From NCBI GenBank assembly GCA_005883905.1, contig VAYD01000266.1, positions 515 to 6,711 on the forward strand: a DNA stretch of 6,197 nucleotides. Reading direction: 5' to 3'. The notes under the pieces are model-generated. The model was not told the origin of the DNA. It did not search any database and was given only the letters and a program-made list of their open reading frames with translations. Positions 1 to 5,674 of this stretch are shown here, piece after piece. Position 1 is the first letter of the stretch, and every line of letters starts with the position of its first letter. Source of the DNA: Actinomycetota bacterium. Lineage in GTDB: Bacteria > Actinomycetota > Thermoleophilia > Solirubrobacterales > Solirubrobacteraceae. Position numbers and translations under genes: made by a program.

Positions 1-1082
1 GCGAGCGCCGTGGGCGTGTTGAAGTCGTCGCGCAGCGCCTCGAAGAAGCGCGCCTTGTACGAAGCCATGTCCGCCGGCGACGGACCGTCCACGAGCCGCC
101 GCCCCGCCTCGCGGACGCGGCGCACGCGCGCGGCCGCCTGCGCCATCGCGTCGTCGTCGAACGCCATCGGCCCGCGGTAGTGGGCGTTGACGAACAGCAT
201 GATCACCGCATCGCGCCCGTGGGTCTCGAGCACCTGATGCAGCAGCGCGACGTTCCCGACGGACTTGGCCATCTTCTCGGCGTCCATCTGCAGCATCCCG
301 TTGTGCATCCAGATCTGAGCGAGCTCGGCGTCGCGCGCCATCCGCGTCTGCGCCGCCTCGTTCTCGTGGTGGGGGAACGTCAGGTCGTTGCCGCCGCCGT
401 GGATCTCGAGCCCCACCCCGAGCGTATCCTCGGCCATCGCCGAGCACTCGATGTGCCAGCCCGGCCGGCCGCGGCCCCAGGGCGAGTCCCAGGCGGCGTC
501 CTCGCCCTCCTTCTGGGCCTTCCAGAGCGCGAAATCCAGCGGATCCTCCTTGAGGTGCGGGCGGGTGGGATCCTCTTCCCCTTCGCCCTGGCCCATGTCG
601 TCGACCGAACGGTGCGAGAGCGATCCATAGTCGGGGTCGGATCGGACGCGGAAGTAGACGTCGCCGCCGGCCGCGTAGGCGGCGTCGCGGTCGACCAGCG
701 CCTCGATGTGGGCAACGATCCCGTCGATCGAGTCAGACGCCAGCGGCTCGGCGTCCGGTCGCCCAAGGCCGAGCCCGTCGGTGTCGGCGATGTAGGCCGC
801 GGTCATGTCGGCCGCGAGCTGCACCGATCCGACACCGAGCGGCCGTGCCGCGTCGTAGATCTTGTCGTTGACGTCGGTGATGTTGGCCACGAGCGTCGCG
901 TCGTAGCCCTCGTGCTCGAGGAAGCGCTTGAGCAGCGAGAACACCACGAACGGGCGCGCATTGCCGATGTGGATGCGGTTGTAGACCGTCGGGCCGCACG
1001 CGTAGATGCCCACGCGGCTGTCCTCGCGCGGACGAAGGTCCTGCAACAAGCCCGTTTTCGTGTCGTGTAGACGGATAGGCAA
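1..1082 (-). CDS. cysS: Cysteinyl-tRNA synthetase, N-terminal 360 codons (3' end outside window)
   Basis: Charges tRNA-Cys with cysteine in the cytoplasm (class I aminoacyl-tRNA synthetase). Seen in the translation: the HIGH-type motif as HIGN (residues 38-41, in RIHIGNARP), the KMSKS-type loop as KMAKS (270-274), and the motifs GRPGWHIECSAM and HGGGNDLTFPHHENE. The zinc ligands known from the E. coli enzyme are all present at matching spacing: C29, C213, H238 and E242. The visible part ends in DDFNTPTAL, a conserved stretch about three quarters through the family (usual length about 460 aa), so roughly 100 residues lie beyond the left edge. Start: TTG at 1082-1080 gives MPIRLHDTKTG, the expected N-terminus, and is preceded by GAGGA (1097-1093) with a 10-nt spacer. 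No ATG or GTG fits. The related ligase MshC usually has THLGHA-type motifs and is less likely. Identity is very secure; the exact start is likely. Confidence 0.96.
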   Translation of the reverse strand, partial: MPIRLHDTKTGLLQDLRPREDSRVGIYACGPTVYNRIHIGNARPFVVFSLLKRFLEHEGYDATLVANITDVNDKIYDAARPLGVGSVQLAADMTAAYIADTDGLGLGRPDAEPLASDSIDGIVAHIEALVDRDAAYAAGGDVYFRVRSDPDYGSLSHRSVDDMGQGEGEEDPTRPHLKEDPLDFALWKAQKEGEDAAWDSPWGRGRPGWHIECSAMAEDTLGVGLEIHGGGNDLTFPHHENEAAQTRMARDAELAQIWMHNGMLQMDAEKMAKSVGNVALLHQVLETHGRDAVIMLFVNAHYRGPMAFDDDAMAQAAARVRRVREAGRRLVDGPSPADMASYKARFFEALRDDFNTPTAL

Positions 1083-1162
1083 GGTGCAGCGATCCTCGCA
1101 GATAGCGGGAACGTCGCACTTCTGCGCCCGACACCGTGTGTAGGGTCATCGGCCTGCCTGGG
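1083..1162. promoter_or_regulatory. Divergent intergenic region between cysS and the SCP2-hydrolase gene
   Basis: These 80 bases separate two divergent genes and should hold both promoters. On the minus strand, GAGGA (1097-1093) is a plausible ribosome binding site for the TTG start of cysS, and CTATCT (1105-1100) is a weak -10 candidate. On the plus strand TAGGGT (1141-1146) is a -10 candidate for the hydrolase gene. I see no convincing -35 boxes and no clear operator palindrome. The assignment rests on gene geometry and short motifs only. Confidence 0.4.
1141..1146 (+). promoter_or_regulatory. Candidate -10 box TAGGGT for the SCP2-hydrolase gene
   Basis: A TAnnnT hexamer in otherwise very GC-rich DNA, just upstream of the conserved coding part. 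Transcription would start around 1152-1154, downstream of the in-frame GTG at 1136. If the box is real, that GTG cannot be the start, which favours TTG 1163. No good -35 is visible. Confidence 0.3.
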
Positions 1163-2404
1163 TTGCACCCCCACGCCAGGCGCCTCGACCTGGTCGAGGA
1201 TGCCTTCCGGACGTTGCCGGAGCGCTATCTCGGAGCCCCTCCGGGCTTCGACGTGACCTACCACGTGCGCCTGGGCGACATCGGCCGCACCTGGGAGGTG
1301 CGCTGCACCGAGCACACCGCGAGGGTCCGCCGCGGCGCGACCCGGCGCGAGCCCGACGTCGTGATCGGCAGCGACGCGACGACCTGGCTGCGCCTGCGCC
1401 GCGGGGACCTGAGCGGCATCGAGGCCTTCTCGCAGCGCCTGCTCTACCTCCGCGGCGACCTCGACCGCGCCGTCGCGTTCGAGGGCCTCTGGCGCCTGCC
1501 CAACGGCCGGCCGCCGCTGCTGCGCGTCCACAACGTGCACCTGCCCGGGCGGCGCATCTCGGTGCTCACGATGGGCGAAGGCCGCGAGGTGCTGCTGCTC
1601 CACGGCCTCGGCGCCACGAAGGCCTCGTTCTACGACACCGCCGCGGCGCTCAGCCGTGACGGATACCGCGTCCACGCGCTCGACCTGCCGGGGTTCGGCT
1701 CGTCGTCGAAGCCCGCCACCGCCCCCTACACCGCGCGCTGGTTCGCGGACACGGTCGCCGGCGTCATGGACAGGCTCGGGATCGACCGCGCGCACTTCGT
1801 GGGCAACTCGATGGGCGGCCGCGTGGCGCTCGAGCTCGCGCTGCGCGAGCCCGAGCGCGTCGGCGCGCTCGCGCTGCTGTGTCCCGCGGTGGCCTTCGTC
1901 AAGCGAAAGCGCGGCTACCACCCGATCGTCCGCCTCGCCCGCCCCGAGATCGGCTTCCTCCCCCACAGCTTCGGCCGCGACCGGATCGCCTCGACGCTCA
2001 CCGGCCTCTTCCACGACACCGATGCGATCGACCCGTACGTCAGCGACGTGGTGGTCGACGAGTTCCAGCGCACCTACACCTCGCCCAGCGCGCGCTTCGC
2101 CTTCCTGAGCGCGGCGCGCAACGTCTACCTCGACCAGCCGTTCGGCAAGCACGGGTTCTACCCGCGCCTGGCCGACCTCGAGCGCCCCGCGCTGTTCGTG
2201 TGGGGCTCGCACGACCCGCTGATCCCGCCCGGCTTCAAGCGCCACGTCGCCGAGTGGCTGCCGCGCGCCGAGCAGATCGTCCTCGAAGGCTGTGGCCACG
2301 TCCCGCAGGTCGAGCGCCCGGACCAGACGAACGGGCTGATCCGCCGCTTCTTCGCGGGCGCCGACGCCCTGGGCACTGCGCGCCGGGCGCGCGAAGCCGC
2401 ATAA
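1163..2404 (+). CDS. SCP2-like sterol/lipid-binding domain fused to an alpha/beta hydrolase
   Basis: Probable cytoplasmic esterase or related hydrolase acting on a lipophilic substrate; the substrate is unknown. Numbering from TTG 1163 gives 413 aa. Residues about 8-110 resemble an SCP2-type lipid-binding domain (FDVTYHVRLGD, EPDVVIGSDATTWLRLRRGD, YLRGDLDRAVAFEGL). Residues about 120-400 are an alpha/beta hydrolase: oxyanion-hole HGLG at 147-150, nucleophile elbow GNSMGG with S216, acid D351 in WGSHDPLIP, and H379 in GCGHVPQVERP. The catalytic triad is therefore complete. No signal peptide or membrane segment is seen. Start is uncertain: the frame opens at GTG 1136 (422 aa) without a Shine-Dalgarno, while a -10-like TAGGGT at 1141-1146 argues for a later start, CTG 1154 or TTG 1163. 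I prefer TTG 1163 because the conserved sequence begins there (HPHARRLDLVE). It lies 10 nt upstream of the acyltransferase gene, so co-transcription is likely. Fold assignment is firm for the hydrolase part and moderate for SCP2. Confidence 0.88.
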   Translation: MHPHARRLDLVEDAFRTLPERYLGAPPGFDVTYHVRLGDIGRTWEVRCTEHTARVRRGATRREPDVVIGSDATTWLRLRRGDLSGIEAFSQRLLYLRGDLDRAVAFEGLWRLPNGRPPLLRVHNVHLPGRRISVLTMGEGREVLLLHGLGATKASFYDTAAALSRDGYRVHALDLPGFGSSSKPATAPYTARWFADTVAGVMDRLGIDRAHFVGNSMGGRVALELALREPERVGALALLCPAVAFVKRKRGYHPIVRLARPEIGFLPHSFGRDRIASTLTGLFHDTDAIDPYVSDVVVDEFQRTYTSPSARFAFLSAARNVYLDQPFGKHGFYPRLADLERPALFVWGSHDPLIPPGFKRHVAEWLPRAEQIVLEGCGHVPQVERPDQTNGLIRRFFAGADALGTARRAREAA

Positions 2405-2407
2405 CAT
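2402..2407 (+). promoter_or_regulatory. Candidate -10 box TAACAT for the acyltransferase gene
   Basis: The hexamer TAACAT includes the TAA stop of the hydrolase gene and ends exactly 7 nt before the ATG at 2415. That spacing would put the transcript start at or next to the A of ATG, giving a leaderless mRNA. The absence of a Shine-Dalgarno before this ATG fits. No recognisable -35 is present, so an internal promoter is possible rather than shown; read-through from upstream is the alternative. Confidence 0.33.
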
Positions 2408-2414
2408 CCGCTGC

Positions 2415-3362
2415 ATGAGCGAGACCACGGCGGCCGAAGGGTCGCTGAACGGCCACTCGACGAACGGCAGGATGCGCGAGGACGAAGCCGGTCCGAAGCG
2501 CGAAGGTGGCGCCGGCCTGCCCGGCCGCCTCGCCCGCGCCGTCGCCGGCGCGGTCCAGAGCCGCATCCCGGTCGCCGACCTCGACGAGCGCGACCCGGAC
2601 TACATCCGCGAGTCGCTCCCGCGCCTGTGGCTCGCCGCCAGCCTCTACTTCCGCGGCGAGGTCCGCGGCCTCGGGAACATCCCCGAGGAGGGCCCGGTCC
2701 TGCTGGTCGGGAACCACTCGGGCGGCAACGTCACGCCTGACACCCACGTCTTCACGCTCGCGTTCTCCGCCTACTTCGGCGTCGAGCGGCGCTTCCACCA
2801 GCTCGCCCACAACCTGGTGCTGTCGATGCCCGGCCTCGGCGCGCTGCGCAAGTACGGCACCGTCGCCGCGTCGCCGGAGAACGCCCGCAAGGCGCTCGAA
2901 TCGGGCGCCGCGCTGCTCGTCTACCCCGGCGGCGACTACGAGGTCCACCGCCCGATCTGGGAGGGCAACAAGGTCGACTTCGACCGCCGCAAGGGCTTCA
3001 TCCGGCTCGCGCTCGAGCACGACGTGCCAATCGTCCCGGTCGTCTCGATCGGCGGGCAGGAGACGTCGCTGTTCCTCAGCCGCGGCGAGAACGTCGCCAA
3101 GCTCCTTCAGCTCGACAAGCTCTTCCGATTGAAGGTCCTGCCGATCTCGCTCGCGATCCCGTGGGGGCTCAACGTCGGCGACATGCTCGGCCACTGGCCG
3201 CTGCCGGCGAAGATCACGATCGAGGCGCTGCCGCCGATCCACCTGCGGGAGGAGTTCGGCCAGGAGCCCGACCTCGACGAGGTCTACGACCACGTCATCC
3301 GCGTGATGCAGGAGACCCTCGACGCGCTCGCCGCCGAGCGCCGCCTGCCGGTGGTCGGATGA
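2415..3362 (+). CDS. Lysophospholipid acyltransferase family protein (LPLAT/PlsC superfamily)
   Basis: Predicted glycerolipid acyltransferase that moves an acyl chain from an acyl thioester to a lipid hydroxyl at the cytoplasmic membrane face; 315 aa, exact acceptor unknown. The first 50 or so residues are hydrophilic and low in complexity. The conserved core follows: VRGLGNIPEEGPVLLVGNHSGG, with catalytic-type H101 and D109 in NHSGGNVTPD; then MPGLGALRKYG (about 138-148); then the block III equivalent VYPGGDYEVHRP (about 169-180); then VPIVPVVSIGGQE. The H-to-D spacing is longer than the HX4D of classical PlsC and resembles the MGAT/DGAT2-like branch of the superfamily, as I remember it. No transmembrane helix is obvious, so it is probably a peripheral membrane protein. 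The ATG has no Shine-Dalgarno and follows a TAACAT box by 7 nt. Its TGA overlaps the ATG of the SRPBCC gene (ATGA, 3359-3362), implying translational coupling. Family is secure; substrate is open. Confidence 0.9.
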   Translation: MSETTAAEGSLNGHSTNGRMREDEAGPKREGGAGLPGRLARAVAGAVQSRIPVADLDERDPDYIRESLPRLWLAASLYFRGEVRGLGNIPEEGPVLLVGNHSGGNVTPDTHVFTLAFSAYFGVERRFHQLAHNLVLSMPGLGALRKYGTVAASPENARKALESGAALLVYPGGDYEVHRPIWEGNKVDFDRRKGFIRLALEHDVPIVPVVSIGGQETSLFLSRGENVAKLLQLDKLFRLKVLPISLAIPWGLNVGDMLGHWPLPAKITIEALPPIHLREEFGQEPDLDEVYDHVIRVMQETLDALAAERRLPVVG

Positions 3363-3807
3363 GGGTCGCGGCGCAGATCGACGTCTCCGCCCCGCGCGAG
3401 GTCGTGTGGGACTGGATCACCGACCCCACGCGCCAGCTCCATTTCCTCAGCGGCGTCACGCGCTGGGAGGTCAGCGGCGACCTGCAGCGCGGCTGCGGCG
3501 CGCGCTACCGGATGCTGATGCGCGTCGGATCGGCCGAGGTCGGCGGCGTCGTCGAGGTCGTCGAGTTCGACGAGCCCGGCGACATGGCCTGGACGAGCGT
3601 CACGGGCCTTGACCAGCGCGGGCGCTGGCGGCTGCGCGAGACGGCGTCGCCGGCTCGGGCCTGTTCGGCTGGATCTCCGAGCGCGTCGCGGCGCCCACGG
3701 TCACCGGGCATCTGCGCCGGTCGCTGCAGCAGCTCAAGCGCTCGGTCGAGCACGACCAGCTGCGCCGCGCGGCGGCCGAGCGGCGCGGGGCGCGCGCGTC
3801 AGCCTGA
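3359..3807 (+). pseudogene. SRPBCC/START-like (polyketide cyclase family) protein, frame disrupted near 3640
   Basis: SRPBCC proteins form a hydrophobic-ligand pocket; this one would be a small cytoplasmic lipid- or ketide-binding protein of unknown ligand. From ATG 3359 the frame reads MRVAAQIDVSAPREVVWDW through GRWRLRE (residue 94), a normal SRPBCC N-terminal two thirds. After about 3640 that frame turns into Ser/Pro/Arg/Ala-rich nonsense with poor third-position G/C, ending at TGA 3856 (165 aa in total). The expected C-terminal helix appears in another frame from about 3643: GVAGSGLFGWISERVAAPT, then HLRRSLQQLKRSVEHDQ, ending at TGA 3805-3807 with nearly all third positions G or C. The new frame starts one base early, so the missing length is 1 modulo 3. 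The usual strand between the WRLRE-like and GLFGW-like segments is absent too, so a deletion of roughly 50 nt fits better than one lost base. A sequencing or assembly error remains possible. It is coupled to the acyltransferase by ATGA. Confidence 0.8.
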
Positions 3808-3923
3808 CGGCGCGACCCGCAGCACCCGCGCGCGGGGGTCTGACCGTCCCCTCTGAGAGCGATCGAGGGTCCCCCGCCGGGGTGATTCGGACGCTCGGAG
3901 CGCCGGGTACCCTCGCCGCTCGG
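3808..3923 (+). promoter_or_regulatory. Intergenic region and promoter of the two-component operon
   Basis: These 116 bases separate the SRPBCC remnant from the kinase gene. TACCCT at 3908-3913 is a good TAnnnT -10 candidate; it ends 10 nt before ATG 3924, predicting a 5' leader of only about 3 nt. A weak -35 candidate, TTCGGA, lies at 3886-3891 with a 16-nt spacer. There is no Shine-Dalgarno near the ATG. Short GC-rich inverted repeats (GACCC 3814-3818 with GGGTC 3836-3840; CCCC 3872-3875 with GGGG 3879-3882) lack a T-tract and are not convincing terminators. Confidence 0.45.
3908..3913 (+). promoter_or_regulatory. Candidate -10 box TACCCT for the kinase-regulator operon
   Basis: TACCCT stands out in GC-rich surroundings and ends 10 nt before ATG 3924. 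Transcription would begin about 3920-3921, giving a near-leaderless message. The lack of a Shine-Dalgarno agrees. Support is by position and motif only. Confidence 0.42.
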
Positions 3924-5015
3924 ATGTCCGAACGTGCACTCGATATCGCCATCGCCGTCGCGACCTTCGCGGCGTCGATGGGACTGCTCGCGGCCGGCGA
4001 GGACCACATCGACGCCCTCGACGTCGTCTTGGTCGCGTTGACCGCCCTGCCGCTCGTCTGGAGACGAAGCGCGTCGCTCGGGGTCTTCGTCACAACCGGC
4101 CTCGCCAGCGTCGCGCTCCGCGGGGTCGCTGAGCCGGTGGGCCCGCCGCTCGGCGCGACGCTCGCCCTCTACTGGATGGTCTCGACGAGCGACGAATCGC
4201 GTACCCGTACGCGCCTGCTCGGGGGGATCGTGATCGCGATATTGCTCGCGCACGCGGCGGCCGCCGGCGCCGGGCACGGCCACTTCCCCGGGGCGGAGCT
4301 TCTGTTCGGCACCCTGCTGTGGGGCGGGACCTGGCTCGCCGGCGAGCGCACGCGCCTGCGCCGGCAGCGGATGGCCGAGCTCGAGGAGCGCGCGGAGCGC
4401 GCCGAGGAGCTCGCCGCGGCCGAGGAGCGCACGCGCATCGCGCGTGACCTCCACGACTCCGCGGGTCATGCGATCAACGTGATCCTCGTGCACGCCGGCC
4501 TCGGGCGGCTCCGCGTGGAGGACGATCCCGAGGCGGTGCGCGCCGCGCTTGCCACGATCGAGTCCGTTGCGCGCGAGACGGTGACGGACATCGACCACAT
4601 GGTCAGCGCGCTGCGCGAGAACGCCACGACCGCCGAGGTCGAGCCGCCGGCCGGCGTCGCGGCGCTCGAGCGGCTCGTGGAACGCCAGCGCGCTGCCGGG
4701 CTCGAGGTGACAACCCGCATGAGCGGCGATCTCGAGCGCGTTCCGGCAAGCGTCGACCGCGCCGCCTATCGCGTGCTCCAGGAGGCGCTGACGAACGCAG
4801 CCCGCCACGGCGGCGGCAGCGCTCACGTTGTCGTCACCGTTGACGAGGCGCTCGACCTGATGGTCACCAACCCGCTGGTGCACGGCGCCGCGACCGGTGA
4901 CGGCCACGGGCTCGTCGGCATGCGCGAGCGCGTCGCGCTGCTCGGCGGCGAGCTGGAGGCCGGGGCGCAGGACGGGCGCTTCCGGGTTCACGCCCACGTC
5001 CCGCTGGAAGCATGA
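3924..5015 (+). CDS. Multi-pass membrane sensor histidine kinase, NarL/DesK type (HisKA_3 + HATPase_c)
   Basis: Sensor of a two-component system; autophosphorylates on His and passes phosphate to the regulator encoded next. The protein is 363 aa. Residues 1-140 hold about six hydrophobic segments (near 8-25, 31-46, 52-68, 76-89, 99-117, 124-140) with very short loops, so the signal is probably sensed within the membrane. A charged coiled-coil linker (about 141-170, MAELEERAERAEELAAAEE) leads to the HisKA_3 box RIARDLHDSAGHAIN with phospho-acceptor H177. The ATPase has the N box LQEALTNAARH (E287, N291) and the glycine-rich GDGHGLVGMRER (325-335). The usual Asp-containing G1 box is replaced by MVTNPLVHG (313-321), a variant I recall from other actinobacterial kinases. 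Start: the frame is open upstream to 3609, but that part antagonises the SRPBCC gene and is compositionally odd; ATG 3924 begins at the first membrane segment and follows TACCCT. The stop overlaps the regulator start by ATGA. Confidence 0.93.
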   Translation: MSERALDIAIAVATFAASMGLLAAGEDHIDALDVVLVALTALPLVWRRSASLGVFVTTGLASVALRGVAEPVGPPLGATLALYWMVSTSDESRTRTRLLGGIVIAILLAHAAAAGAGHGHFPGAELLFGTLLWGGTWLAGERTRLRRQRMAELEERAERAEELAAAEERTRIARDLHDSAGHAINVILVHAGLGRLRVEDDPEAVRAALATIESVARETVTDIDHMVSALRENATTAEVEPPAGVAALERLVERQRAAGLEVTTRMSGDLERVPASVDRAAYRVLQEALTNAARHGGGSAHVVVTVDEALDLMVTNPLVHGAATGDGHGLVGMRERVALLGGELEAGAQDGRFRVHAHVPLEA

Positions 5016-5674
5016 CGATCCGCGTCCTGATCGTCGACGACGACGACCTCATGCGCGCAGGGCTGCGCGGTGTGCTCAGCAGTGACTCGCAGATCGACGT
5101 GGTCGGCGAGGCGGCCGACGGGCGCGAGGCCGCCTACCGCACGCGCCTGCTGTCACCGGACGTGATCCTCATGGACGTGCGCATGTCGGACCTGGACGGC
5201 ATCGCGGCGACGCGCGAGGTGCTTGCCGAGTTCCCGGACGTGAAGGTCGTGATCCTCACCACGTTCGAGCAGGACGACTACATCTTCGGCGCGCTGAGTG
5301 CCGGCGCGTCCGGGTTCCTGCTGAAGCGCACGTCGCCGGAGGGACTGATCTCGGCGATCCGCACGGTCCACGCCGGCGACTCGCTGCTCTCCCCCTCCGT
5401 GACCAGTCGCGTCATCGAGCGGATGGCGCAGCAGCCGGCGCCCGATGCGTCGAAGGATCCTCGGCTGCAGGAGCTCACGCCGCGCGAGCGCGACGTGCTC
5501 GAGTTGATGGCGCGCGGCCTATCGAACGCGGAGATCGCCACCGCGCTCGTCGTCGAGGAGTCGACCGTCAAGACCCACGTCAAGCGAGTCCTCTCGAAGC
5601 TCGGCGCCCGGGACCGCGTGCAGGCGGTGATCTTCGCCTACGAGAGCGGGCTGACGGTCGCCGGCTCGGGTTGA
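5012..5674 (+). CDS. NarL/LuxR-type DNA-binding response regulator
   Basis: Transcription regulator controlled by the kinase encoded just upstream; 220 aa, cytoplasmic. Residues 1-120 are a receiver domain: acidic pocket D9-D12 in VLIVDDDD, phospho-acceptor D55 in ILMDVRM, switch T83 in VILTTFE and conserved K105 in GFLLKR. A short linker (about 138-151) leads to a LuxR/GerE helix-turn-helix at about 152-213: LTPRERDVLELMARGLSNAE, then EESTVKTHVKRVLSKLGARD. Every expected key residue is present, so it should be functional. The ATG overlaps the kinase TGA (ATGA), and a weak GGAAG lies just upstream within the kinase gene, suggesting translational coupling and balanced expression. Target genes are not evident; no repeated operator is seen in the window. 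Its last 156 nt are overlapped on the opposite strand by the transporter frame, but the C-terminus (VQAVIFAYESGL) looks normal for the family, so the oddity lies with the transporter. Confidence 0.96.
   Translation: MTIRVLIVDDDDLMRAGLRGVLSSDSQIDVVGEAADGREAAYRTRLLSPDVILMDVRMSDLDGIAATREVLAEFPDVKVVILTTFEQDDYIFGALSAGASGFLLKRTSPEGLISAIRTVHAGDSLLSPSVTSRVIERMAQQPAPDASKDPRLQELTPRERDVLELMARGLSNAEIATALVVEESTVKTHVKRVLSKLGARDRVQAVIFAYESGLTVAGSG

Noticed and set aside
180..1070. 296-codon open frame on the plus strand
   Set aside because: It is antisense to cysS, whose catalytic motifs and zinc ligands are unmistakable.
803..2566. 587-codon open frame on the minus strand
   Set aside because: It is antisense to cysS, the hydrolase and the start of the acyltransferase, has a repetitive Arg/Ala/Glu/Val-rich translation with no domain, and its openness is explained by high GC content.
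2235..3293. 352-codon open frame on the minus strand
   Set aside because: It is antisense to the acyltransferase and its composition is typical of a shadow frame.
3814..3882. Possible intrinsic terminator hairpins between the SRPBCC remnant and the kinase gene
   Set aside because: The stems are only 4-5 bp and no T-tract follows; such pairings are expected by chance in DNA this GC-rich.
3609..3923. N-terminal extension of the histidine kinase by 105 codons
   Set aside because: The extension is Arg/Ala/Gly-rich, overlaps the SRPBCC gene out of frame and spans the likely promoter; ATG 3924 begins right at the first membrane segment.
3600..4997. 465-codon open frame on the minus strand
   Set aside because: It is antisense to the clearly recognised histidine kinase and has no recognisable motif; a GC-driven shadow.
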